In this document: positions 44,490 to 51,689 of the stretch, one piece after another
Numbering within the stretch: position 1 is the stretch's first letter
Layout: every line of letters starts with the position of its first letter
Assembly (NCBI GenBank): GCA_903847405.1
Contig: CAINDP010000034.1
Location: 32,517 to 96,516 of the forward strand
Length of the DNA: 64,000 nucleotides
Reading direction: 5' to 3'
Source of the DNA: an uncultured Myxococcales bacterium
GTDB lineage: Bacteria > Myxococcota_A > UBA9042 > DTJE01
Translations under genes and position numbers: made by a program
Notes under the pieces: model-generated
Database searches by the model: none
Told to the model about the DNA's origin: nothing
The model's input: the letters and a program-made list of their open reading frames with translations, nothing else

Positions 44490-45779
44490 ATGAAGGACAC
44501 GGGATTTCCGGACCGGCCCCTCGAAATGGCGCGGGGCCGGATCGAGGCCGATCCGCGGGCGATGCTGAACACGGCGGTCGACCTGCTCCGGGGGCCGATT
44601 CCCGGGAGTCCGGGCACCGACGTCGAAACGTTCGAACGCGCCATCGCGAACCGCGTGGGGCGGCGCCACGGCGTGGCGGTCGGGTCGGGGAAGGCCGCGC
44701 TGATCCTGGCGCTGAAGGCGCTGCGGCTGCCGCCGGACAGCGAGGTCGTGCTGCCCGCGTTCCTGGTCCCGGAGGTCGTCGCCGTGATCTTGGGCACGGG
44801 CCTGCGACCGCGGATCGTGGACGTGGATCCGCGGACCTTCAACCTGGATCCCGCTGCCGTCGCGGCCGCGGCCCGTCCGACCGTCCGCGTCGTGCTGCCG
44901 GTCCACCTGTTCGGCACGCCGTGCGACATCGCGGCGATCCAGGAGGTGTCGCGACAGTGTGGCGCCGTCGTGATCGAGGACGCCGCGCAGGCCCTCGGCG
45001 CCGAAATCGGGGGCCGGGCCGCGGGCAGCTTCGGCCGCATGTCCTATTTCAGCTTCGGCGTGTTCAAGAACCTGAACACGCTGCTGGGCGGCATGATCCT
45101 GACGGACGACGACGACCTGGCCCGGGACCTTCGGGTGCTGCAGCGCGCGCTGCGGCCGCCGAACCGCCGGGAACTGGCCGAGGCGTGGATGCACTGGCTG
45201 GCGCTGGGGGCGGCCACCCATCCCGTCACCTTCCGGGGGATCGTGGGGCCGGTCGTGTCCGCGATGGAGCGCCTGTCGGCGGGCTGGAGCCGCCGGGCCG
45301 CCCTCAAGCCCCCGGCGGAGTACCGGACGCCCTCGATCGACGTTTCGAAATTCATGGTCGGGTTCTCGGACGTGCAGGCCCGCCTGGGCCTGACGATGCT
45401 GCCCCGCCTGGACCCGGCGGCGGCCGTGCGCGTCCGGAACGCCGACAGTCTGGACCGGTCGCTGGCGGGCATCCCGGGTGTCGCGACGCAGGCCGTGCCG
45501 GCGGGCGGCCGGTCGATCCGGTGGAACTACCCCATGCTGATCCCCGACCGGGACCGCGTCCTTCCGGACGTCCGAAGGGCCTCGGGCTTCGACCTGGCCC
45601 CGGGCTACACCCCGGACCTTTCGGCCATCCCCGCCTTCCGCGAATACTCCTGCCCCTGCCCCGTGGCGGCCCGGGCCGATGCGACGCACGTGTATGTGCC
45701 CGTCCATCCCGACCTGGCGCCCGGGACGTTCGAGGCCGCCGCGGACCGTCTGGCGAACGTGCTCCGGGCCGTCACCTAG
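44490..45779 (+). CDS. DegT/DnrJ/EryC1/StrS-type aminotransferase
   Basis: 429 residues from the ATG at 44490, with GGGAG 6-7 bases upstream. PLP-fold features: GSGKAALILALKAL (phosphate-binding region), VLPVHLFGTPCD, EDAAQALGAE with Asp164, and Lys193 in YFSFGVFKNLN as the Schiff-base lysine. Family members transaminate keto-sugars or cyclitols for glycolipids and antibiotics. An insertion with hydrophobic stretches (residues ~225-265) may touch the membrane. Lying among radical SAM and glycosyltransferase genes, it hints at an amino-sugar or aminated lipid product; inference only. Confidence 0.87.
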   Translation: MKDTGFPDRPLEMARGRIEADPRAMLNTAVDLLRGPIPGSPGTDVETFERAIANRVGRRHGVAVGSGKAALILALKALRLPPDSEVVLPAFLVPEVVAVILGTGLRPRIVDVDPRTFNLDPAAVAAAARPTVRVVLPVHLFGTPCDIAAIQEVSRQCGAVVIEDAAQALGAEIGGRAAGSFGRMSYFSFGVFKNLNTLLGGMILTDDDDLARDLRVLQRALRPPNRRELAEAWMHWLALGAATHPVTFRGIVGPVVSAMERLSAGWSRRAALKPPAEYRTPSIDVSKFMVGFSDVQARLGLTMLPRLDPAAAVRVRNADSLDRSLAGIPGVATQAVPAGGRSIRWNYPMLIPDRDRVLPDVRRASGFDLAPGYTPDLSAIPAFREYSCPCPVAARADATHVYVPVHPDLAPGTFEAAADRLANVLRAVT

Positions 45780-45804
45780 CCCCGCCCGGGCACCCGCACC
45801 CTCG

Positions 45805-45833
45805 TTGACTTCGCCATGCACGGAACGTAGCAT
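45805..45833 (+). promoter_or_regulatory. Promoter giving a probably leaderless transcript
   Basis: -35 TTGACT, 17 bp, -10 TAGCAT ending only 6 bases before the ATG at 45840. The expected start nucleotide falls on or next to the A of that ATG and no ribosome binding site is visible. Confidence 0.55.
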
Positions 45834-45839
45834 CCGCCC

Positions 45840-47471
45840 ATGCGTATCTGCCTGGTCAACTCGCAGTTCGAATTGCTGGGCGTGGAATACGTCAGCGCCA
45901 TGCTGAAGCAGGCAGGCCACCAGGTCGTCCTGGTCCACGATCCCCGCCTGTTCCAGGATTCCTTCCAGATGAACGCCCCGCTGGCCCGGATGTTCGCCCT
46001 GGACCGGCGGACCGTGGACGAGGCGGCGGCAACCAACGCCGACGTCTATGCCCTGTCGGTGTCCAGCCCGGACTGGGGCTGGGCCCGTGCGATGACGACG
46101 GCCCTGAAGGCCCGCACCGGCAAGCCCATCATCGTCGGCGGCGTGCACTGCTCGGCCTCCACCGAATCCGTTGCCCGGCACCCCGCGATCGACTACGTCG
46201 TGACCGGCGAAGCCGAGGACGCCATCGTGGACCTGATCGCGGCCCTGGAATCCGGGCGCGATCCCGCGGCTCTGCAGAACGTCAGCATGGTCCGGGACGG
46301 CACCTTCATCGGCAACCCGAACCGCCCGCTGGTCGTGGATCTGGACCGCCTGCCCTTTTCCGACAAGAGCATCTTCTACGACATCTCGGGACACTTCCGG
46401 CACGGCTACAACATCATGGCGTCCCGCGGGTGTCCCAAGGCGTGCAGCTACTGCCTGAACAGTTGGTACCGCTTCAAGTTCCCGAACGAGCATGACTGGT
46501 GGCGGGTCCGCTCGGTCGAAAACGTCATCGACGAACTGGAGCAGGCCAAGGCCCTGTACAAACCGAACCACTTCCGCTTCGTAGACGACGAATTCGCCTA
46601 CGACCGCCAGTGGTTCCTGAAGTTCGTGCCCGAGTACAAGAAGCGCATCGGCGTGCCCTACCGCATCTTCCTGGACGCCGACAACTGCGACGAGGAACTG
46701 GTCCGCCTGCTGGACGAGTCCGGCTGCTTCGAGGCCGAGGTGGGCGTCCAGACGATCTCCCGGGAACTGCGGTCGAAGGTGTTCCAGCGGTCCCAGATCC
46801 CGGGCAAGGTCGTCGAAACGATCGACCTGTTCGCGAAGACGCGGACCACCCTGGTGATGGACAACATCCTGGGGTACCCCGATCAGACCCCCGAGGACCT
46901 GGCCGAACTGATCGAGTTCTACCGGGACCATCGCCCCAGCCGGGTCCAGAACCTGTGGCTGCGCTTCTGGCCGGGCACGCCCATCATCGAAATCACGCGG
47001 GAAAAGGGCTACTTCACGGCGGAACAGGCGAAGGCGCTGAACGAGGAGCCCGCGAACCGGGCCTGCGTCATCGGGGACGAGGTGAAGCGTCCCTGGGAAC
47101 GCCGGGCATCGGCCCTGATCTACGCGGCCTTCTTCGTCCCCAAGTGGTTCACGACGTTCTGGGTCACCAACCTGCGCTTCGTGCGGTTCCCGGCGCTGCC
47201 CGAGTGGCTGGCCTACATGCTGACGAACCTGGGGAACACCCAGATCAGCATGTACGGGCGGCGGTTCGCGCACCGGTACATGAAATACAGCCTGTATCGC
47301 CTGGCGGGACCGTTCCGGAAGCTGGTGGATCGCGTGTTCTTCGGAGGACGCAGCCCGCTGGCGGGAAGGTACTCGACCCGGGTGGACATCACTCCGCGGG
47401 CGTCTGCCCGTCCCCTGGCCCCGCCCCCAGAACCGCTTCCCGCGTCATCGGCCGCATCGGATGCCGGTTGA
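45840..47471 (+). CDS. B12-binding-domain radical SAM protein
   Basis: 543 residues. B12-type N-domain: MRICLVNSQFELLGVEYVS, then ALSVSSPDWGW, PIIVGGVHCSAS and YVVTGEAED. Radical SAM motif Cys198-x3-Cys202-x2-Cys205 (CPKACSYC), followed by FRFVDDEFAYD and AEVGVQTISREL. The C-terminal ~130 residues are rich in aromatic and basic residues (FFVPKWFTTFWVTNLRFVRF), suggesting membrane contact, and end in a Pro/Ala tail. The last 83 bases overlap the 3' end of the convergent SPASM-like gene. Substrate unknown. Confidence 0.9.
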   Translation: MRICLVNSQFELLGVEYVSAMLKQAGHQVVLVHDPRLFQDSFQMNAPLARMFALDRRTVDEAAATNADVYALSVSSPDWGWARAMTTALKARTGKPIIVGGVHCSASTESVARHPAIDYVVTGEAEDAIVDLIAALESGRDPAALQNVSMVRDGTFIGNPNRPLVVDLDRLPFSDKSIFYDISGHFRHGYNIMASRGCPKACSYCLNSWYRFKFPNEHDWWRVRSVENVIDELEQAKALYKPNHFRFVDDEFAYDRQWFLKFVPEYKKRIGVPYRIFLDADNCDEELVRLLDESGCFEAEVGVQTISRELRSKVFQRSQIPGKVVETIDLFAKTRTTLVMDNILGYPDQTPEDLAELIEFYRDHRPSRVQNLWLRFWPGTPIIEITREKGYFTAEQAKALNEEPANRACVIGDEVKRPWERRASALIYAAFFVPKWFTTFWVTNLRFVRFPALPEWLAYMLTNLGNTQISMYGRRFAHRYMKYSLYRLAGPFRKLVDRVFFGGRSPLAGRYSTRVDITPRASARPLAPPPEPLPASSAASDAG

Positions 47472-48474
47472 TCTTGCGGATCACGGTGTCCATGAACTGC
47501 GGATCGTCCACGGCGATGCAGTGCGGCGCCTTCTTCTGCAGGCAGGGTTCGGCCAGCATGCGGGCCCAGGCGTCCTTCAGGGGCACCTGCTTCAGGTTGC
47601 CGTAGCTCATCTGGATCATCGCGCACGGCAGCACGTCCCCGAATGCGGAAATGCTGATCTTCTCGCCGCCGGCCGCGCAGCATTCCACCAGGTAGTTGCT
47701 GGAGCCGTCCCACCGCACGTGGGGCAACTGCCGGTACGCCTCGAACTGCGCCCGGTGCTCGGGCGTCAGGGACACCTGCCCGTGCCGTTCCCAGTTCCCC
47801 ACCGTGGCGGCCAGGTGCATGGTGTGCGTCACGCCCGATCGCCGGGTGAATTCCACCAGGCGGCCGACGGTGCCGTCCTCCATGTTGTCGCGCGTGACCG
47901 TGGTGTTGATGACCACGCCGATCCCCGCCGCCTTCGCCAGTTTGATCCCGGCCATCGCGGCGGCATACACGCCCTTCCGGCCCCGGAAGCGGTCGTGGCG
48001 CTCGGCGTCGTCGTAGTCCATGCTGATGGCGATGTAGCCCAGGCCCGCCGCGGCCAGTCGACGAACCCGTTCCGGGGTCAGTTCCAGCCCGTTGGTGCTC
48101 AGCGTGGCGATGGCGCGGTGGGGCGGGATCGCGGCGATCAGTTCGTCCAGCCGCGGGTAGCACAGCGGCTCGCCGCCGACGAAGTTGATGATGATCGCGC
48201 CCAGTTCCAGGCTCTGATCGATCGCCGACCGCATCTGGTCGAACGTCATCGGTTCCTGGGTCGTGTTGATCATCGGGCTGGCGTAGCAGTGCTCGCACTT
48301 GCACTGGCAGTCGAACGTCACCGAGAAGTCGACGGTGCGCAGGGCCTTGCCCCCGGCGGCCAGGCGGGCGTAGTTCATCAGGATCTTCGGCAGCAGCCGG
48401 GGGTGCCGGGCGACCTCCGGGATCAGGATGGGCAGCTTGCGGTTCAGGCGGACGACGGTCTTCAGGATGCTCAT
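47389..48474 (-). CDS. Radical SAM protein, SPASM-like
   Basis: 361 residues from the ATG at 48474, overlapping the stop of the Tes-like gene (ATGA). A basic, amphipathic N-terminus precedes Cys56-x3-Cys60-x2-Cys63 (CQCKCEHC, with an additional Cys58). FVGGEPLCYPRLDELI and LSTNGLELT are the usual next motifs. A C-terminal Cys cluster (ECCAAGGEKISISAFGDVLPCAM, then HCIAVDD) resembles a SPASM/twitch domain. This group includes hopanoid HpnH-like and peptide-modifying enzymes. Paired with the Tes-like gene, it may act on the same lipid or peptide; inference. Confidence 0.87.
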   Translation of the reverse strand: MSILKTVVRLNRKLPILIPEVARHPRLLPKILMNYARLAAGGKALRTVDFSVTFDCQCKCEHCYASPMINTTQEPMTFDQMRSAIDQSLELGAIIINFVGGEPLCYPRLDELIAAIPPHRAIATLSTNGLELTPERVRRLAAAGLGYIAISMDYDDAERHDRFRGRKGVYAAAMAGIKLAKAAGIGVVINTTVTRDNMEDGTVGRLVEFTRRSGVTHTMHLAATVGNWERHGQVSLTPEHRAQFEAYRQLPHVRWDGSSNYLVECCAAGGEKISISAFGDVLPCAMIQMSYGNLKQVPLKDAWARMLAEPCLQKKAPHCIAVDDPQFMDTVIRKINRHPMRPMTREAVLGAGPGDGQTPAE

Positions 48475-49793
48475 GGGACGGCTCCTTCGAGGCCCCCGCC
48501 TGCGGTGCCCCGGGTGATCACGTTGTGGATGTCGAAAGGCACCAGGCCCGTCCGGGTCATGAAGGCCATGTGGCAGTTCGACGCGTCCTCCAGGTCGATG
48601 CTGTTCGCGGACAGGAACTTTTCGACCACGACGAACTTGATGAACGGGGGCGTGTATTCCTGCTGGTACAACAGCAGTTTCGGCAGCGCCGCCAGGACCT
48701 GCGCCGCGCGGACCGCGTGCCGGGCCGCGAACACCGGGTCGAACAGCCGCACCAGGGGATAGTACTCGTCGCCCTCGAACACCAGCACCATGGGCAGCGT
48801 GCTCATCTTCGGCCGCAGGTTCGGCGACTTCAGCACGCGGTACAGACGCCCCAGCCACTTCGTGGTTTCGACGAAATCCGACACGGTGATCCGCCCGCCC
48901 GTTTCCCGCTCGACGTGCTTCAACGCGCTGGACATGGGCGTTTCGACCGTCGGCAACCCGTTCCGGCCCTGGGACGCGTGGGGATAGAAGTTGACCCAGA
49001 ACGCCCGCGGGTTCCGGCCCAGGAAGCGGATGATCGGCCCGATTTCCGAGGTGTTCACGCCTTCGGCCAGCATGGTCCCCAACTGGACCTTGAATCCCAT
49101 CGACGACATCCGCTCGATCGCGTCCAGCTTGTGCTGGACCATGGCCTTGCCGCGCAGCGTCAGCGACACCTCGTCGGAAAACCCGTCGAACTGCAGGATC
49201 ACCCACGTCAGGCCGGCCTCGCGCAGGCGCATCAGGAACGCCGGGTCGGTGCGGACGCCGTTGGTGGCCAGGCGGGGGATGTAGCCCCGGGCGACGATCG
49301 CGCGCACCAGGTCCGGAAGGTCCTCCCGCAGCGTCGGTTCCCCGCCGAACAGCACCACGTTCGGCCGGCGCACGCGGCCCAGCAGGCCGGGCTTCACGGG
49401 CGGCAGCCGCGACACGATCGCGTCGATGGACGGCTCGTTGGCGCAGGCCCCCACCGCGTCGGTGCAGCAGACCGGGCAGCGCAGGTTGCATCGGTCGGTG
49501 ACGTCCACCTGGATGTTGTAGGTCTTGGGCAGGCAGCCGTCGCAGGGTTCCCCCTTCACGCACTGCAGCGTCCTGCACCAGACGTCGTCCCCGACCACGT
49601 CGGCGAACCGCTGGAACAGGTCGGCGTCCGGCCACAGCAGGGCCTCGGCGGACCCATGGTCGGCGCACGTGCGGACGATCCACACGTCCCCGTCCCGCCG
49701 CTCCAGCAGGGCGGGAACGACCTTGCGGCACTCCAGGCACAGCCCCTGCGTCCGGCGCAGCAGCGTCCCCCGGGGTGCGATTTCACCAGCCAT
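48471..49793 (-). CDS. Tes/COG1964-like radical SAM protein
   Basis: 440 residues. The N-terminus is a zinc-ribbon-like unit with Cys19, Cys22, Cys43 and His46 (CLECRKVVPALLERRDGDVW, then TCADHG). A Cys-rich bridge (CRTLQCVKGEPCDGC) follows, and then Cys102-x3-Cys106-x2-Cys109 (CNLRCPVC). This order is that of the MJ0619/COG1964 group, which includes the archaeal tetraether synthase Tes and its bacterial relatives implicated in membrane-spanning lipids. The long C-terminal part has amphipathic stretches (LLLYQQEYTPPFIKFVVVEKF). A role in joining or modifying lipid tails is attractive but inferred. An extended -10 TGCTACACT lies about 50 bp upstream. Confidence 0.82.
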   Translation of the reverse strand: MAGEIAPRGTLLRRTQGLCLECRKVVPALLERRDGDVWIVRTCADHGSAEALLWPDADLFQRFADVVGDDVWCRTLQCVKGEPCDGCLPKTYNIQVDVTDRCNLRCPVCCTDAVGACANEPSIDAIVSRLPPVKPGLLGRVRRPNVVLFGGEPTLREDLPDLVRAIVARGYIPRLATNGVRTDPAFLMRLREAGLTWVILQFDGFSDEVSLTLRGKAMVQHKLDAIERMSSMGFKVQLGTMLAEGVNTSEIGPIIRFLGRNPRAFWVNFYPHASQGRNGLPTVETPMSSALKHVERETGGRITVSDFVETTKWLGRLYRVLKSPNLRPKMSTLPMVLVFEGDEYYPLVRLFDPVFAARHAVRAAQVLAALPKLLLYQQEYTPPFIKFVVVEKFLSANSIDLEDASNCHMAFMTRTGLVPFDIHNVITRGTAGGGLEGAVP

Positions 49794-49841
49794 GTGACCC
49801 CCGATCCAGCCAGGATGCCAGCGCCACCCGCGCGGTGCGCC

Positions 49842-49850
49842 AGTGTAGCA
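49842..49850 (-). promoter_or_regulatory. Extended -10 upstream of the Tes-like gene
   Basis: Minus strand TGCTACACT (49850-49842) about 50 bp before the ATG at 49793; no convincing -35. Confidence 0.35.
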
Positions 49851-49892
49851 GATTCCCCCGGGCCACGGCCACGCCCGCGGGGCCCCGGGGCA

Positions 49893-49921
49893 TTGACCCG
49901 ACCCGGTGGAACACGGATACT
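49893..49921 (+). promoter_or_regulatory. Promoter of the propeller-2/P4 operon
   Basis: -35 TTGACC, 17 bp, -10 GATACT, 19 bp before the GTG of the propeller gene. The same two hexamers with the same spacing precede P5 at 55565-55593. Confidence 0.6.
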
Positions 49922-49940
49922 CGGCCGGACGGAGGACGGC

Positions 49941-51689
49941 GTGGAGGCTCCCAAACTCGCCGGGGCTCGATGGGCGTCCACCACCCGGGCAGCCCTTCTG
50001 CTGGCCGACGCGGTCCTCTTCCTGGCCGTGTGGTACGTCCTGGTCGACGCGACCCTGATGGCCAGCGTCGACGTCCTTTCGCCCGTCGTTGCCCTGCTGC
50101 AGATCGTCCCCGTCCTGGGCGCCTGGCTGGCCGTCGGCTACCTGTTCCGGCGCAGCAGCCCGGACGCGACGCATTCCGCCCGGCACGCCGCCATCGACGG
50201 CGCCATCGCACTCCTCTGGTTCGTGGTCCTCCCGGCGCTGTTCGTCCACGGGTTCGTCTTCGCTTCGTTCACCGCGGAAAACCGCTGGATCGCCACGGAA
50301 TGGCACCGGGTCGGCATGACCCTGGTCGCGACCATCCACTCGGCCTGGTACCAGTTGCCGTTCATCATCGGCCTGATGTCCGCCCTGGTGGTGATGATGC
50401 TGGTCCCCCGGCTGCGGTGGCCCGCGCGCATCATCGTGCTGATCCTCCTGGCCCTGATGCTGTTCCTGGACTATCGCGCCGAGGGCTATGCGAACCTGAC
50501 GATGCCGCACTGGGCCTTCCCGCTGTTCCTGCTGTTCGCGGCCAGTTTCCTGCGCTCCAAGGCCTGGTTCGCCCGGGTGGCGGCCGCGAACGTCCCGGCG
50601 CTGATCATCCTGCTGTTCTACCTCGGGGCCAGCCCCCTGCCCTTCCTGCAGTCCCAGCCGGATCCGCAGTTCTTCACGCGGCTGTTCCCCGCCCAGGACA
50701 TCCGGCACGAGGCCCTGCTGTTCTGGCGGGACGGATGGGTCGATCGCGACGGGCTGGACATGTTCCATAGTTTCGGGCCGTCCTCGGGCATGGCCCGGAT
50801 CGACCTGGACACCGGCGCCTTCGCCGGGGAACCGATCACGTACCACGGGACGATCCGCTTCTTCTGGACCGACGATGCGTCCCCCTGGCTGTTCGGGGCC
50901 AACAACACCGTCAGCGAACTGCTGATGTTCCGGAAGGAGCCCTTCGCGCTGGCCCGGCGCATCCCCCTGGAGCGCGACGGGGCGTCGCGGGTGCCGTACG
51001 ACATCACGGCCGCCCCCGCGCTGAACCGGCTGTTCCTGGCCTTCGAGAACCCCACCGGCATCGCGGCCTACGACATGACGACCCTGGAACCCGTCGGCGA
51101 GGTGCTCCTGCGCGAAGCGGGGCTGACGGAATTCGCCACGGCCGCGATCCGGGTCGCCAGCGAGCCCGCCAGCGGGAAACTGTTCGCCTCGTTCGGCAGC
51201 GTGGACCTGGGCAACAACTACCGGATCGCGCGGTTCGACGCCCGGACGCTGGCGGTCGAGGACCAGATCCTCGTCGATCTGCAGGGGGACAGTTTCATCC
51301 TGGCCCCGTCGATCAACCGGGCGTTCGCGGGCGACTTCAGCCGCGGGCAGATTCTCGAGGTCGAACTGTTCCCGAAACTGCGCTTCCTGGGCTACATCCC
51401 GGGCCCCCTGTGCTCGCGATCGATGGCGTTCGACGCGGGCCGGGGCTTCCTGTATGCGACCTCGATGGTCACGGGGGAGTTCCACGTGATCGACGTGGCC
51501 CGCAGGAAGACCCTGTACAGCACGTTCGTCGGCAACAAGGCGTCCAACGTCTTCTTCCACCGGGGGCTGGATCGGGTCTACGTTTCGTCCGCACGGGGCG
51601 TCTTCCTGTTCGATCCGGCGACCTTCGAACGGTCCCTGGGCGCCGGGGCCGACGCCGATTCGATTCCGGCAGCGGAAGTCCCACGATGA
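49941..51689 (+). CDS. Membrane-anchored beta-propeller protein (propeller 2)
   Basis: 582 residues from the GTG at 49941, with GGAGG 5 bases upstream. Seven or so helices (to about residue 240) are followed by a soluble domain of repeated beta-sheet blades: GMARIDLDTGAFAGEPITYHG, LFLAFENPTGIAAYDMTTLEPVG, YRIARFDARTLAVEDQ, FHVIDVARRKTLYSTF and RVYVSSARGVFLFDPATF. This is the YVTN-like propeller pattern, likely periplasmic. No cofactor motif is evident. Its stop overlaps the P4 start (ATGA), tying it to a cytochrome. Same layout as the genes at 33254 and 62102 despite low similarity. Confidence 0.8.
   Translation: MEAPKLAGARWASTTRAALLLADAVLFLAVWYVLVDATLMASVDVLSPVVALLQIVPVLGAWLAVGYLFRRSSPDATHSARHAAIDGAIALLWFVVLPALFVHGFVFASFTAENRWIATEWHRVGMTLVATIHSAWYQLPFIIGLMSALVVMMLVPRLRWPARIIVLILLALMLFLDYRAEGYANLTMPHWAFPLFLLFAASFLRSKAWFARVAAANVPALIILLFYLGASPLPFLQSQPDPQFFTRLFPAQDIRHEALLFWRDGWVDRDGLDMFHSFGPSSGMARIDLDTGAFAGEPITYHGTIRFFWTDDASPWLFGANNTVSELLMFRKEPFALARRIPLERDGASRVPYDITAAPALNRLFLAFENPTGIAAYDMTTLEPVGEVLLREAGLTEFATAAIRVASEPASGKLFASFGSVDLGNNYRIARFDARTLAVEDQILVDLQGDSFILAPSINRAFAGDFSRGQILEVELFPKLRFLGYIPGPLCSRSMAFDAGRGFLYATSMVTGEFHVIDVARRKTLYSTFVGNKASNVFFHRGLDRVYVSSARGVFLFDPATFERSLGAGADADSIPAAEVPR

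Noticed and set aside
38751..49793. RiPP precursor peptides for the radical SAM enzymes
   Set aside because: The genes abut or overlap and the few gaps (40251-40382, 44231-44489, 45780-45839) contain no small open frame with a ribosome binding site.
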